Shown: positions 1 to 6,336 of the stretch, in pieces
Numbering within the stretch: the first letter of the stretch is position 1
How the letters are laid out: each line of letters opens with the position of its first letter
NCBI GenBank assembly: GCA_937958375.1
Contig: CALGNY010000079.1
Coordinates: 1 to 10,314, forward strand
Length of the DNA stretch: 10,314 nt
Direction of reading: 5' to 3'
DNA from: an uncultured Bacillaceae bacterium
GTDB lineage: Bacteria; Bacillota; Bacilli; Bacillales; Alkalibacillaceae
The notes under the pieces: generated by a model
Database searches by the model: none
What the model saw: the letters and a program-made list of their open reading frames with translations, nothing else
Told to the model about the DNA's origin: nothing
Position numbers and translations under genes: made by a program

Positions 1-217
1 CGCTTAATTATGCATGGTTCGGATTCAGTGAAGAGTAACTTAGTTATGTCCCAGCCTCTTTTCTATTTTGGATTAAGGCCTCAATATTTACCGACTAGGT
101 GTGTACAAGAAATCGCATTGTTAGTGAGAATCCAAGTAATCAAAACTGCATAACCAGTCTCCAGTTTAGCCATACTGTAACTGAATTCATTACATAGGCA
201 AAAAAGGAGATGGCAAA
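1..217. other. Intergenic stretch with no supported gene
   Basis: No credible coding region is seen here. A frame runs open from the left edge to a stop at 151-153 and another to a stop at 36-38, but neither resembles the C-terminus of SdhA, which normally precedes sdhB, and neither looks like any protein I know. The stretch holds a short sequence typical of dispersed Firmicutes repeats (42-58) and, at its right end, the ribosome binding site of sdhB. I found no clear SigA promoter for sdhB: TAGCCA and TTACAT separated by 17 bp lie near 172-200 but match the consensus poorly. Confidence 0.5.
42..58 (-). repeat. End of a dispersed GAGGCTGGGACA-type repeat (partial)
   Basis: On the minus strand 58-42 reads GAGGCTGGGACATAACT. 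From memory, this string marks one end of short non-coding repeats scattered between genes in Staphylococcus, Oceanobacillus and related Firmicutes. The rest of the element would run left, through 1-41 and out of the window. Only one end is visible, so neither the family nor its length can be confirmed here. Confidence 0.4.
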
Positions 218-964
218 ATGGAGCATATACATGTCATTATTACGCGACAAGATCACCCGGAGTCTGGAGCTTACGAGGAAGAATTCCATATTCCTTACCG
301 AAAAAACATGAATATTATTTCCGTCTTGATGGAAATCAGAAAAAATCCCGTCAACAAAGATGGTCAAAAGTCATCCCCTGTTTTCTGGGATATGAACTGT
401 CTTGAGGAGGTTTGTGGAGCTTGTTCCATGTTGATCAATGGACATCCTCAGCAAGCTTGTTCTACCTTGGTGGACAAGTTAGAGCAGCCCATTCGCTTGG
501 CTCCTTTATCGACCTTTCCAGTCGTCCGTGATTTGACGGTCGACCGAAGCCGGATGTTCGATGCACTCAAGCAAGTAAAAGCATGGATTCCGATTGATGG
601 GACGTATGATATCGGTCCAGGTCCCCGCATGGCAGAAAATAAACGGCAATGGGCATATGAGCTATCCAAGTGCTTTACATGTGGCGTTTGCTTAGAAGCA
701 TGTCCGAATGTGAACGATCAGAACGACTTTTTGGGTCCATTTGTTTTCTCACAAGTCCATTTAAAAAATGCCCATCCGACCGGTGAAATGAATAGTGATG
801 AACGAATTGCCGCATTCACCGAGGAAGGTGGACTGCAAAATTGCGGCAACTCGCAAAACTGTGTACAAGTATGTCCAAAAGGGATTCCGCTTACGACTTC
901 CATTGCTGCGATTAACCGACAAGCTACCGGTTACTCATTCAGAAACTTTTTTGGTGGGGATTAA
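218..964 (+). CDS. sdhB: Succinate dehydrogenase iron-sulfur subunit SdhB (no sdhA/sdhC adjacent)
   Basis: This is the electron-transfer subunit of respiratory complex II, which passes electrons from the flavoprotein SdhA to menaquinone at the inner face of the membrane. At 248 residues it has the usual length of the Bacillus protein. All cluster ligands are present: C61, C66, C69 and C81 for [2Fe-2S]; C152, C155, C158 and C219 for [4Fe-4S]; C162, C209 and C215 for [3Fe-4S]. The conserved blocks WDMNCLEEVCGACSM and KAWIPIDGTYD are intact. The start is set by AAAGGAGA at 203-210, 7 bases before the ATG. In Bacillus this gene is the last of sdhCAB, but here the preceding 217 bases do not encode an SdhA tail. 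It may therefore be a second, solitary copy or a displaced one. The reading frame is intact, so I do not call it a pseudogene. It converges on the next gene with one base between the stops. Confidence 0.93.
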   Translation: MEHIHVIITRQDHPESGAYEEEFHIPYRKNMNIISVLMEIRKNPVNKDGQKSSPVFWDMNCLEEVCGACSMLINGHPQQACSTLVDKLEQPIRLAPLSTFPVVRDLTVDRSRMFDALKQVKAWIPIDGTYDIGPGPRMAENKRQWAYELSKCFTCGVCLEACPNVNDQNDFLGPFVFSQVHLKNAHPTGEMNSDERIAAFTEEGGLQNCGNSQNCVQVCPKGIPLTTSIAAINRQATGYSFRNFFGGD

Positions 965-965
965 T

Positions 966-1652
966 TCAAATGAACTTGCCTCGAACTTTATAGATGCCGT
1001 ATCCAACAAGTCCTAATAGCACACCAGCAATGATGGATGTATAAATTGGGATCTCAAATCTCGGGCCGAAACCAGGCAGAAAATAAAATAAGACAAAATA
1101 AATTCCGAAACTGACGACACCAATCAACCAAGTATAAAAGAAATCGAGAAATTTGTTTAGATTCTTGAAGGTCGCCCATTTTAGATAACTGATGACCGCA
1201 TATAAGAATAGAAATGCAATGACCAAGGAAACAATGGATTCAACAATTGCAGATCCAAGAAATACTTCTTGCATCTCATTCCCTTTCCCAAAAACATAAT
1301 AAGCGATTGTATTGAATAGCCCTGTAAAAATTAGCACCGAAGCAAAAAACGAAACGGTTGCGAGTAGGAATAAACCAAACATGTCTTTCGTCATTGCTTT
1401 AGGCATCTCACCAAGCAATTCGTTGGCATACTGCTTTGGATTGTCACCAAATAATTCCTTAACATCTTTTCCTTCTTCCTGGGCCTCCAACAAGTGGTCC
1501 AACAGTTCATTAAGCAGCTCCTCGGTTTCTCTTTCAGACTTTTGAAACGATAAACGTAAATAAATGAGCATGTCTTCGTAATACTTTTTATTTTCTTCGG
1601 TCAGCAGTTCCCTTTTTTGATTGTTTAAATCGATTAATTCTTGAGCTTTCAT
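966..1652 (-). CDS. DUF1129-like four-segment membrane protein, partner of PadR
   Basis: A 228-residue protein of unknown function. Residues 1-90 are charged and predicted helical (NELLDHLLEAQEEGKD near 48-63, then GDNPKQYANELLGEMPK at 69-85), a cytoplasmic domain style I associate with DUF1129-type proteins. Four hydrophobic segments follow at about 92-113, 132-156, 171-193 and 202-221. The ATG overlaps the PadR stop as ATGA (1649-1652), and its ribosome binding site GAGGAGGG lies within the end of the PadR gene, so the two are translationally coupled. Small membrane proteins cotranscribed with PadR regulators are common in Bacilli. I infer that this is the controlled target, perhaps in membrane or antibiotic stress, but no activity can be read from the sequence. 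No terminator is visible after its stop, which abuts sdhB. Confidence 0.75.
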   Translation of the reverse strand: MKAQELIDLNNQKRELLTEENKKYYEDMLIYLRLSFQKSERETEELLNELLDHLLEAQEEGKDVKELFGDNPKQYANELLGEMPKAMTKDMFGLFLLATVSFFASVLIFTGLFNTIAYYVFGKGNEMQEVFLGSAIVESIVSLVIAFLFLYAVISYLKWATFKNLNKFLDFFYTWLIGVVSFGIYFVLFYFLPGFGPRFEIPIYTSIIAGVLLGLVGYGIYKVRGKFI

Positions 1653-1975
1653 AGATTAACCCTCCTCATCAATTGGTCGACCGGCGTTTTGATCGCTTCC
1701 CAGTTATGCATGAATTCCTTCAGTGCTTCTTGGCCTTTTTCAGTGATGTAATAATATTTTCGGTTCGGTCCATTCGGCGATTTTTCCATCTTGCCATAAA
1801 TGAATTCGTCCTTCTGTAAACGCAGCAGTATGGGATAGATGGATCCTTCACTCACTTCTAATTGGTATTCTTGAAGCTTTTTCGAAAGTTCATACCCGTA
1901 AACCGTTTCTCTTTCAATGACAGCTAAAATGCAGCCCTCCAATACACCTTTTAATAATTGACTTCTCATGGACAT
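1649..1975 (-). CDS. PadR-family winged-helix repressor
   Basis: A short (108-residue) PadR regulator of the small subfamily: an N-terminal winged helix followed by a brief C-terminal helix for dimer formation. Family blocks are clear: MRSQLLKGVLEGCILAVI at 3-20, YGYELSKKLQ at 26-35, the recognition helix with EGSIYPILLRLQ at 43-54, and the wing with NGPNRKYYYITEKGQEAL at 68-85. A TTG at 1984 and ATGs at 1981, 1975 and 1969 could all start it. I prefer 1975 because AAAGGG at 1991-1986 then sits at a normal distance and the product begins MSMRSQLL, as in relatives. It is the first gene of an operon with the DUF1129-like gene. Two palindromes lie on its promoter, so autorepression is likely. 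The inducer is unknown. Confidence 0.9.
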   Translation of the reverse strand: MSMRSQLLKGVLEGCILAVIERETVYGYELSKKLQEYQLEVSEGSIYPILLRLQKDEFIYGKMEKSPNGPNRKYYYITEKGQEALKEFMHNWEAIKTPVDQLMRRVNL

Positions 1976-1999
1976 AGGCATCAAACCCTTTATTTTTAT

Positions 2000-2020
2000 C
2001 TATCTTGTAATACATGATAG
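2000..2020. promoter_or_regulatory. PadR operator O1 (covers the -10)
   Basis: A 21-bp palindrome: CTATCTTGTA, a central A at 2010, then TACATGATAG. Nine of ten arm positions pair. It covers the -10 element of the padR promoter and resembles the ATGT...ACAT type of site known for PadR proteins. Confidence 0.7.
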
Positions 2021-2042
2021 CTTACCGGATACTATTTTGCAA
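2014..2042 (-). promoter_or_regulatory. SigA promoter of the padR operon
   Basis: Minus strand: TTGCAA at 2042-2037, a 17-bp spacer, and TATCAT at 2019-2014, so transcription should start near 2007. The -35 lies inside operator O2 and the -10 inside O1, so a bound repressor would block polymerase directly. Confidence 0.7.
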
Positions 2043-2053
2043 TACAAGATAGT
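2031..2053. promoter_or_regulatory. PadR operator O2 (covers the -35)
   Basis: A 23-bp imperfect palindrome: ACTATTTTGCA, a central A at 2042, then TACAAGATAGT. Nine of eleven arm positions pair. It shares the half-site CTATCTTGTA with O1. Its centre is 32 bp from that of O1, about three turns of the helix, which puts both sites on the same face. Confidence 0.65.
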
Positions 2054-2062
2054 GATTTCTTC

Positions 2063-2098
2063 AAAAAAATAAACTCCCACATTTTTAACGGGAGTTTA
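2063..2098 (-). terminator. Rho-independent terminator of the SDR gene
   Basis: A perfect 9-bp stem, TAAACTCCC (2070-2078) with GGGAGTTTA (2090-2098), and an 11-base loop. On the minus strand it is followed by a T7 run. It lies 14 bases past the stop of the dehydrogenase gene and insulates the padR promoter from it. Confidence 0.9.
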
Positions 2099-2112
2099 CT
2101 TATGGAAATGGA

Positions 2113-2988
2113 TTATCCGTTCAATATCGCTCCACCATTGACATGAATCATTTGCCCGGATACATACGAAGAATCTTCGCTGGCTAAATACACATATGCT
2201 GGTGCGAGTTCAGATGGTTGGCCTGGCCGCTTCATCGGCTGATTCCCTCCGAAGTTACCTACCTTCTCTTCTGTAAAGGATGCTGGGATAAGCGGTGTCC
2301 AAATCGGTCCAGGTGCCACACCATTCACTCGAATTCCTTTTCCGATAATGTTTTCCGAAAGTGATCTCGTGAACGAAGTGATGGCACCCTTCGTTGCAGA
2401 GTAGTCGACTAAGTCAGCACTTCCTTGATATGCCGTGATGGACGATGTATTGATGATCGTACTTCCTTCTTTTAAATGAGGCAGAACAGCCTGCGTTAAA
2501 TAAAACATACTGAAGAAATTCGTATCAAAGGTACGCTTTAATTGCTCGCTAGTAATATCAAGAAAGTCATCGAGTGGATGCTGTTCAGCTGCATTGTTGA
2601 CCAGAATGTCAATTTTACCGAATTTATCGATCGTTTGTTCAGCGACTTGCTTACAAAACGATTGATCACCCAAGTCACCGTTGATCAACAGGCATTCGCC
2701 GCCTTCTTTTTCGATCAGTTGTTTCGTTTTTTCGGCATCTTTGTCCTCATCTAAATAAACGATGACGACCTTTGCGCCTTCAATTGCATAATGTAAGCTG
2801 ACCGCACGACCAATTCCACTGTCGCCACCTGTTACGATTGCTACTTTATCCTTTAGTTTGTCGCTTCCTTTATAACCGTCACGAATATAGATCGGTTCTG
2901 GGTTCATCTCATGTTCATAACCAGGCTGACGTGATTGATGTTGGGCAGGTGGAGTCACTTTTCCGTTCTGCTTTTGCATATCTGACAT
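2113..2988 (-). CDS. NAD(P)-dependent short-chain dehydrogenase, general-stress type (YdaD/YhdF-like)
   Basis: A cytoplasmic short-chain dehydrogenase/reductase of 291 residues, in the group with an N-terminal extension before the Rossmann fold, such as B. subtilis YdaD (general stress protein 39) and YhdF. The cofactor loop is TGGDSGIG at 53-60 and NNAA lies at 131-134. The catalytic set is N157, S183, Y196 and K200 (YSATK). The C-terminus ends with the usual SGQMIHVNGG block. The frame stays open further upstream to 3039, but AGGAGA at 3000-2995 places the start at 2988 (MSDMQKQNG). The N-terminal 30 residues, with PAQHQSRQPGYEHEMNPEP, match this subgroup. It is transcribed singly, with its own terminator. 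GATTGA-N14-GGGTAA upstream would suit SigB control, as known for GSP39. The substrate cannot be told from the sequence. Confidence 0.9.
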   Translation of the reverse strand: MSDMQKQNGKVTPPAQHQSRQPGYEHEMNPEPIYIRDGYKGSDKLKDKVAIVTGGDSGIGRAVSLHYAIEGAKVVIVYLDEDKDAEKTKQLIEKEGGECLLINGDLGDQSFCKQVAEQTIDKFGKIDILVNNAAEQHPLDDFLDITSEQLKRTFDTNFFSMFYLTQAVLPHLKEGSTIINTSSITAYQGSADLVDYSATKGAITSFTRSLSENIIGKGIRVNGVAPGPIWTPLIPASFTEEKVGNFGGNQPMKRPGQPSELAPAYVYLASEDSSYVSGQMIHVNGGAILNG

Positions 2989-3031
2989 GAAATCTCTCCT
3001 TAATTTTCGTTTAATCATGGTTACCCATAAT

Positions 3032-3057
3032 TTACCCATTTGTGGAGAGAATCAATC
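3032..3057 (-). promoter_or_regulatory. Possible SigB promoter of the SDR gene
   Basis: Minus strand: GATTGA (3057-3052), a 14-bp spacer, then GGGTAA (3037-3032). The -10 fits the SigB form GGGWAW and the -35 matches four of six bases of GTTTAA. A second GGGTAA at 3026-3021 has no fitting -35. The site lies between the permease stop and the gene start at 2988. Confidence 0.4.
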
Positions 3058-3068
3058 TCATGCGCCTT

Positions 3069-4667
3069 TTATCCATGTATGTCCCTTTTGGAATATAACA
3101 TCATTCCCAGAATAGCCAGAACGACAGCAACCAAACTAAAAATCACTACAGTCATCCACTCAAAGTCATCGACAGGCAGTTGGGGAACATGCCCAAATGG
3201 ACTGATTTGCTGAATCCAATCATCCAGCTGAAATAAATTGCCCATATAGACGACGATAAATGAATACACAAGATAGGCCCATGTCAATGAAGTAAGTTTT
3301 GGTTTAAACCCAATCAACAAGGCAGCCACCCCGACAAACACCAACATCGCCGGCAAATAATTCAGCGACGCACCGACCATCGCACCGAACGAAATGGGCT
3401 CCTCCATCACCATTGACCCGGCTGCCCATAAACCGACACCAGCAAGGAAAACACTGACGAAGGCGTTGATGAATGCAACTCCAAGATAGCTACCCATCAC
3501 CACTTTTCGGGAAACTGGTTTGGAAAAAAGCAATTCCAATCTGGACTTCTTTTCTTCTCCATATAACCGATTCATCGCAAGGATTGCTGGAGCCACCGCA
3601 ATCATAGCCATCACAGTGATAATGATGGAGATAAACTGCTCTGTCATCGAATAGCCTTCCCCTTGAACGAGCATTTCGGTCAAAAACTCATTTCCTTGAA
3701 AAAAGGACTCCAGATCACCAAGCACCGATCCATAGGAGATTCCCAAAAACAACATACCGATGGCCCACGAAATGAATGCAGTCCGTTGTAGACGAAATGC
3801 CAACCCGAATGGACTCAGCAACGATTTAGGTGCGTGAGCTTTTCCGGGTTTGGATGGAAAGAGACCCGCTTCTAAATCGCGTTTCGCATTCAGTTGATAG
3901 GTAACCAACAAAACAATCAACGTAAAAGCAACCATCAACAGAATCGGCCACCAATTATTCTCAGTATAAATGAACGTACGATTCACCCAGCCGAGCGGGG
4001 AAGTGAGTGACAAGAACTCATTGCCGATATCCCCTACTGCGCGAAGCACATAGAAAAACAATAAGACACCGATCGACCATCCGATCGCACCTCTTGAACT
4101 TTCGGACATCTGAGAAAACAAAGCGGCTATTGCCATAAAACAAAGCCCGGTTCCTCCCAATGTCGCTCCGTACAAGAGAGATCCTTCCAGTGTCAAATCG
4201 TCAATTGGCTGGATCCATAAACCAAGAGCAACCAAAACAGCCAATAGAACATTGACACCAATGACATAAATCGTCGTCGCATGAATCGGAGCCAACTTTC
4301 CGACCGGCAAGGCGCGAATGAGTTCAATCCGCCCTTCTTCCTCATCTGTTCTCGTATGACGAACAACGAATAATATACTCATGATTCCAACAAATACAGC
4401 CGTCAATAGAATCATTTGATGAGCTGTCATCGCACCAATCGTGTAATTTTCCAAGTCCCCTTCACCAACCATTGCTACCATGGCCGGATTATCCATCGTT
4501 TCAGCCATTGCGTCGCGCTCAGCTTGCTCGGAATATAGGCTATTGAACGTACCTGGGATGATTACCGTGATGAATGTCAGTGACAACACCCAAATCAATG
4601 CCCGAATACGGTCGCGACGGGTCGTCAATCTCAACAGCTGGTTTGATTTTTGTAAAAGCTCACTCAT
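3069..4667 (-). CDS. ABC-2 type exporter permease, two fused halves (COG3559-like)
   Basis: A 532-residue integral membrane subunit of an ABC exporter, of the type annotated as 'exporter of polyketide antibiotics'. About twelve hydrophobic segments are seen, near 22-39, 84-103, 130-151, 164-185, 194-213, 239-257, 297-316, 344-366, 393-418, 430-452, 458-477 and 504-524. The two halves are repeats: EEEGRIELIRALPVGK (109-124) matches EEKKSRLELLFSKPVSRK (371-388), SPLG (223) matches SPFG (489), and AKRDLEAG (261) matches SKRDIHG (526). One chain therefore supplies both transmembrane halves, to pair with two copies of the ATPase. The ATG overlaps the ATPase stop as ATGA (4664-4667), indicating coupled translation. 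A drug, lipid or peptide substrate is likely given the TetR gene, but the sequence does not say which. No clear terminator follows. Confidence 0.88.
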   Translation of the reverse strand: MSELLQKSNQLLRLTTRRDRIRALIWVLSLTFITVIIPGTFNSLYSEQAERDAMAETMDNPAMVAMVGEGDLENYTIGAMTAHQMILLTAVFVGIMSILFVVRHTRTDEEEGRIELIRALPVGKLAPIHATTIYVIGVNVLLAVLVALGLWIQPIDDLTLEGSLLYGATLGGTGLCFMAIAALFSQMSESSRGAIGWSIGVLLFFYVLRAVGDIGNEFLSLTSPLGWVNRTFIYTENNWWPILLMVAFTLIVLLVTYQLNAKRDLEAGLFPSKPGKAHAPKSLLSPFGLAFRLQRTAFISWAIGMLFLGISYGSVLGDLESFFQGNEFLTEMLVQGEGYSMTEQFISIIITVMAMIAVAPAILAMNRLYGEEKKSRLELLFSKPVSRKVVMGSYLGVAFINAFVSVFLAGVGLWAAGSMVMEEPISFGAMVGASLNYLPAMLVFVGVAALLIGFKPKLTSLTWAYLVYSFIVVYMGNLFQLDDWIQQISPFGHVPQLPVDDFEWMTVVIFSLVAVVLAILGMMLYSKRDIHG

Positions 4668-5563
4668 TCACCCTCACCCCCAGCGCCTTCATAATGACGC
4701 ATAAAGAGATCTTCCAGTGTAGGGGGAGCGCTTTCCAATTTCATAATCGAATATCTGCTGACAAACTTAATGACAGCATCCATTTTTTCTGTATCGACTT
4801 GGAAGGTGTATTTATTTTGATCTTGTTGCACATCGTGGACTCCATCGACTGACTCCAGCCCATTCAAGGTTTCATTCGATTCGACAATGACATGATGTCT
4901 CGTCAGATGGCGCAACTCTTCTAAACTACCCTTCTCGATGATTGTACCTTCCCGAATGATGCCAACCCGGTCACACAGTTTTTCGACTTCTGAAAGGATG
5001 TGACTCGATAACAGGACGCTTTTTCCTTCCTTACGTAACCGGTCCACGTCTTCTTGAAAAATGTTCTCCATCAATGGATCAAGTCCGGATGTCGGTTCAT
5101 CAAAAATATAGAGGTCCGCATCCGATAATAAGGCAGAAACGAGGGCTACTTTTTGTCTGTTTCCCTTGGAATACGTCCGGCATTTTTTCGTCGGATCGAG
5201 TTTGTATCGTTCCAGTAATGCTTCACGGTCAGCCTTTTTATAGTCGCCCCGTAGCTTTGCAAATAAATCAATGACCTCCCCACCAGTTAAGTTCGGCCAT
5301 AAATTCACATCGCCAGGCACATAGGCAATTCGCTTGTGAATTTCCATCGCATCTTCCCAAACATCTTTACCGAAAATCGTCGCTTTTCCCTCTGTACCTT
5401 TCAAAATTCCCAACAGCACACGAATCGTCGTAGATTTTCCAGCGCCGTTTGGGCCGATAAAACCGAAGACCTCTCCTTCTTTCACCTCAAAATTTACCTG
5501 GTCTAGTGCTTTAAAGTCTCCGAAGCTCTTCGTCAGGTTCTCAATCTGAATCACGTTTCCCAT
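4664..5563 (-). CDS. ABC transporter ATP-binding protein of the exporter
   Basis: A 299-residue nucleotide-binding subunit that powers the permease encoded just downstream. Walker A is GPNGAGKST at 37-45, the signature YSKGNRQK at 131-138, Walker B LYIFDEP at 151-157, the D-loop SGLD at 159-162, and the switch histidine H188 (SSHI). At the Q-loop the usual glutamine is absent and the sequence reads YVPGDVNLWP (81-90), a variant I have seen in related multidrug ABC ATPases. About 85 residues after the core form a C-terminal domain usual for ABC-2 exporters. An ATG at 5581 is also possible, but AAAGGGGAG just before the ATG at 5563 decides for the latter. The gene starts inside the end of the TetR gene (23-base overlap). 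Confidence 0.93.
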   Translation of the reverse strand: MGNVIQIENLTKSFGDFKALDQVNFEVKEGEVFGFIGPNGAGKSTTIRVLLGILKGTEGKATIFGKDVWEDAMEIHKRIAYVPGDVNLWPNLTGGEVIDLFAKLRGDYKKADREALLERYKLDPTKKCRTYSKGNRQKVALVSALLSDADLYIFDEPTSGLDPLMENIFQEDVDRLRKEGKSVLLSSHILSEVEKLCDRVGIIREGTIIEKGSLEELRHLTRHHVIVESNETLNGLESVDGVHDVQQDQNKYTFQVDTEKMDAVIKFVSRYSIMKLESAPPTLEDLFMRHYEGAGGEGE

Positions 5564-6209
5564 TATTCGCTCCCCTTTCATAATAAGCCTCTCTCAAAAT
5601 ATCCAAATAAGCATAAAACTCATCCCAATATCGATCCATATTTAACGATGGAATCTGCTCTCCTTTTAGCTGATTCTGTAAATCTTGTTGATAGCCATCG
5701 AGTGACCACCGAATCAGATTCATCGCTTTCTCCCGGTCCAATTCTTTCTTGAATAGGGTGAGGTCAACATCCTCATAAAGCATTCGATAGGCATCTTCTT
5801 GGAGACGCGTAATCCTTTGTTGAACTTCAGCAGGTAACATGTCGAAATCTTGAATCACGACGGTTCCGAGAAAATTGAACACATTCGGTTCCTCAGCCAT
5901 AAACGTTGCTTTGACTCGTGCAATATTATAGGATCGTTCGATGAAATCTCCACCCGCTTCTTCAATTCCTTTTCGATAGTCCTCCATCAACATAGGATAA
6001 ATTTGATCCAAGCTATAATCGATCAAATATCGGTACAATTCATTTTTGCTGTTGAAATAATAAAACAGCATGCCTTTTCCGATGCCTGCTCTTTTCACGA
6101 TTCGGTTCGTGGATGCTTGCTCATATTTATGTTCTGCGAATTCTTCTAATGCTGCTTGAATGATTTTATTTTTCTTTGTCGGATCTAGTTGTTCAAATGG
6201 TGAAGACAA
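5541..6209 (-). CDS. TetR-family repressor of the ABC exporter
   Basis: A 222-residue TetR regulator. The N-terminal DNA-binding domain spans about 12-60, with the helix-turn-helix in STNRIVKRAGIGKGMLFYYFNSKNELYRYLI (33-63). The remainder is the variable ligand-binding and dimer domain, rich in aromatic residues near the C-terminus (YWDEFYAYLDILREAYYE). The start codon is TTG, set by AAGGAGG at 6223-6217 with 7 bases between; no ATG occurs before codon 47, well inside the domain. It is the first gene of an operon with the ATPase and permease, and paired palindromes lie upstream. I infer that it represses its own operon and is released by an exporter substrate. Confidence 0.92.
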   Translation of the reverse strand: MSSPFEQLDPTKKNKIIQAALEEFAEHKYEQASTNRIVKRAGIGKGMLFYYFNSKNELYRYLIDYSLDQIYPMLMEDYRKGIEEAGGDFIERSYNIARVKATFMAEEPNVFNFLGTVVIQDFDMLPAEVQQRITRLQEDAYRMLYEDVDLTLFKKELDREKAMNLIRWSLDGYQQDLQNQLKGEQIPSLNMDRYWDEFYAYLDILREAYYERGANNGKRDSD

Positions 6210-6234
6210 GGTTTTTCCTCCTTCATCTCATATT

Positions 6235-6249
6235 CGACCAACCCGGTCT
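6235..6249. promoter_or_regulatory. TetR operator A
   Basis: The minus strand reads AGACCGGGTTGGTCG, a GACC...GGTC palindrome just upstream of the TetR ribosome binding site. It matches operator B in 11 of 15 positions. The centres of the two sites are 35 bp apart. Confidence 0.55.
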
Positions 6250-6255
6250 ACTTTT

Positions 6256-6285
6256 AGGGTAACTGATTTAGACCACCCTGGTCAA
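6256..6285 (-). promoter_or_regulatory. Tentative promoter of the tetR-ABC operon
   Basis: Minus strand: TTGACC (6285-6280), an 18-bp spacer, and a poor -10, TACCCT (6261-6256). Operator B overlaps the -35 and the spacer, and operator A would lie at the transcription start. The weak -10 makes this uncertain. Confidence 0.35.
6270..6284. promoter_or_regulatory. TetR operator B
   Basis: The minus strand reads TGACCAGGGTGGTCT, with perfect GACCA/TGGTC arms about a 5-bp centre (GGGTG counted with overlap). It is the better of two related palindromes between tetR and the trhO terminator, and it overlaps the likely -35. Confidence 0.6.
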
Positions 6286-6326
6286 TACAAAAAACAAAAA
6301 AACCGGACCACTCTTTGGTGACCCGG
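6285..6326 (-). terminator. Rho-independent terminator of trhO
   Basis: On the minus strand, CCGGGTCAC and GTGGTCCGG pair over 9 bp (two G-U pairs) around a 6-base loop, followed by T7, G, T6. It begins 10 bases past the trhO stop. The pairing bases are 6326-6318 and 6311-6303. Confidence 0.88.
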
Positions 6327-6336
6327 CTCAAAATTG

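Noticed and set aside
1..153. Frame open from the left edge to a stop at 151-153
   Set aside because: No ribosome binding site at its internal ATG, no recognisable protein, and unremarkable composition. It is most likely non-coding and is not an SdhA tail.
2989..3039. Longer start for the SDR gene at 3039
   Set aside because: No ribosome binding site there, and it would overlap the SigB-like -10. AGGAGA before 2988 is far better and gives the usual N-terminus.
3041..3060. GAGA...TCTC inverted repeat after the permease as a terminator
   Set aside because: The stem is only 4-5 bp and no T run follows on the minus strand.
5564..5581. Start of the ABC ATPase at 5581
   Set aside because: The extra residues MKGERI are encoded by the ribosome binding site of the ATG at 5563, and the family begins close to MGNVIQIENL.
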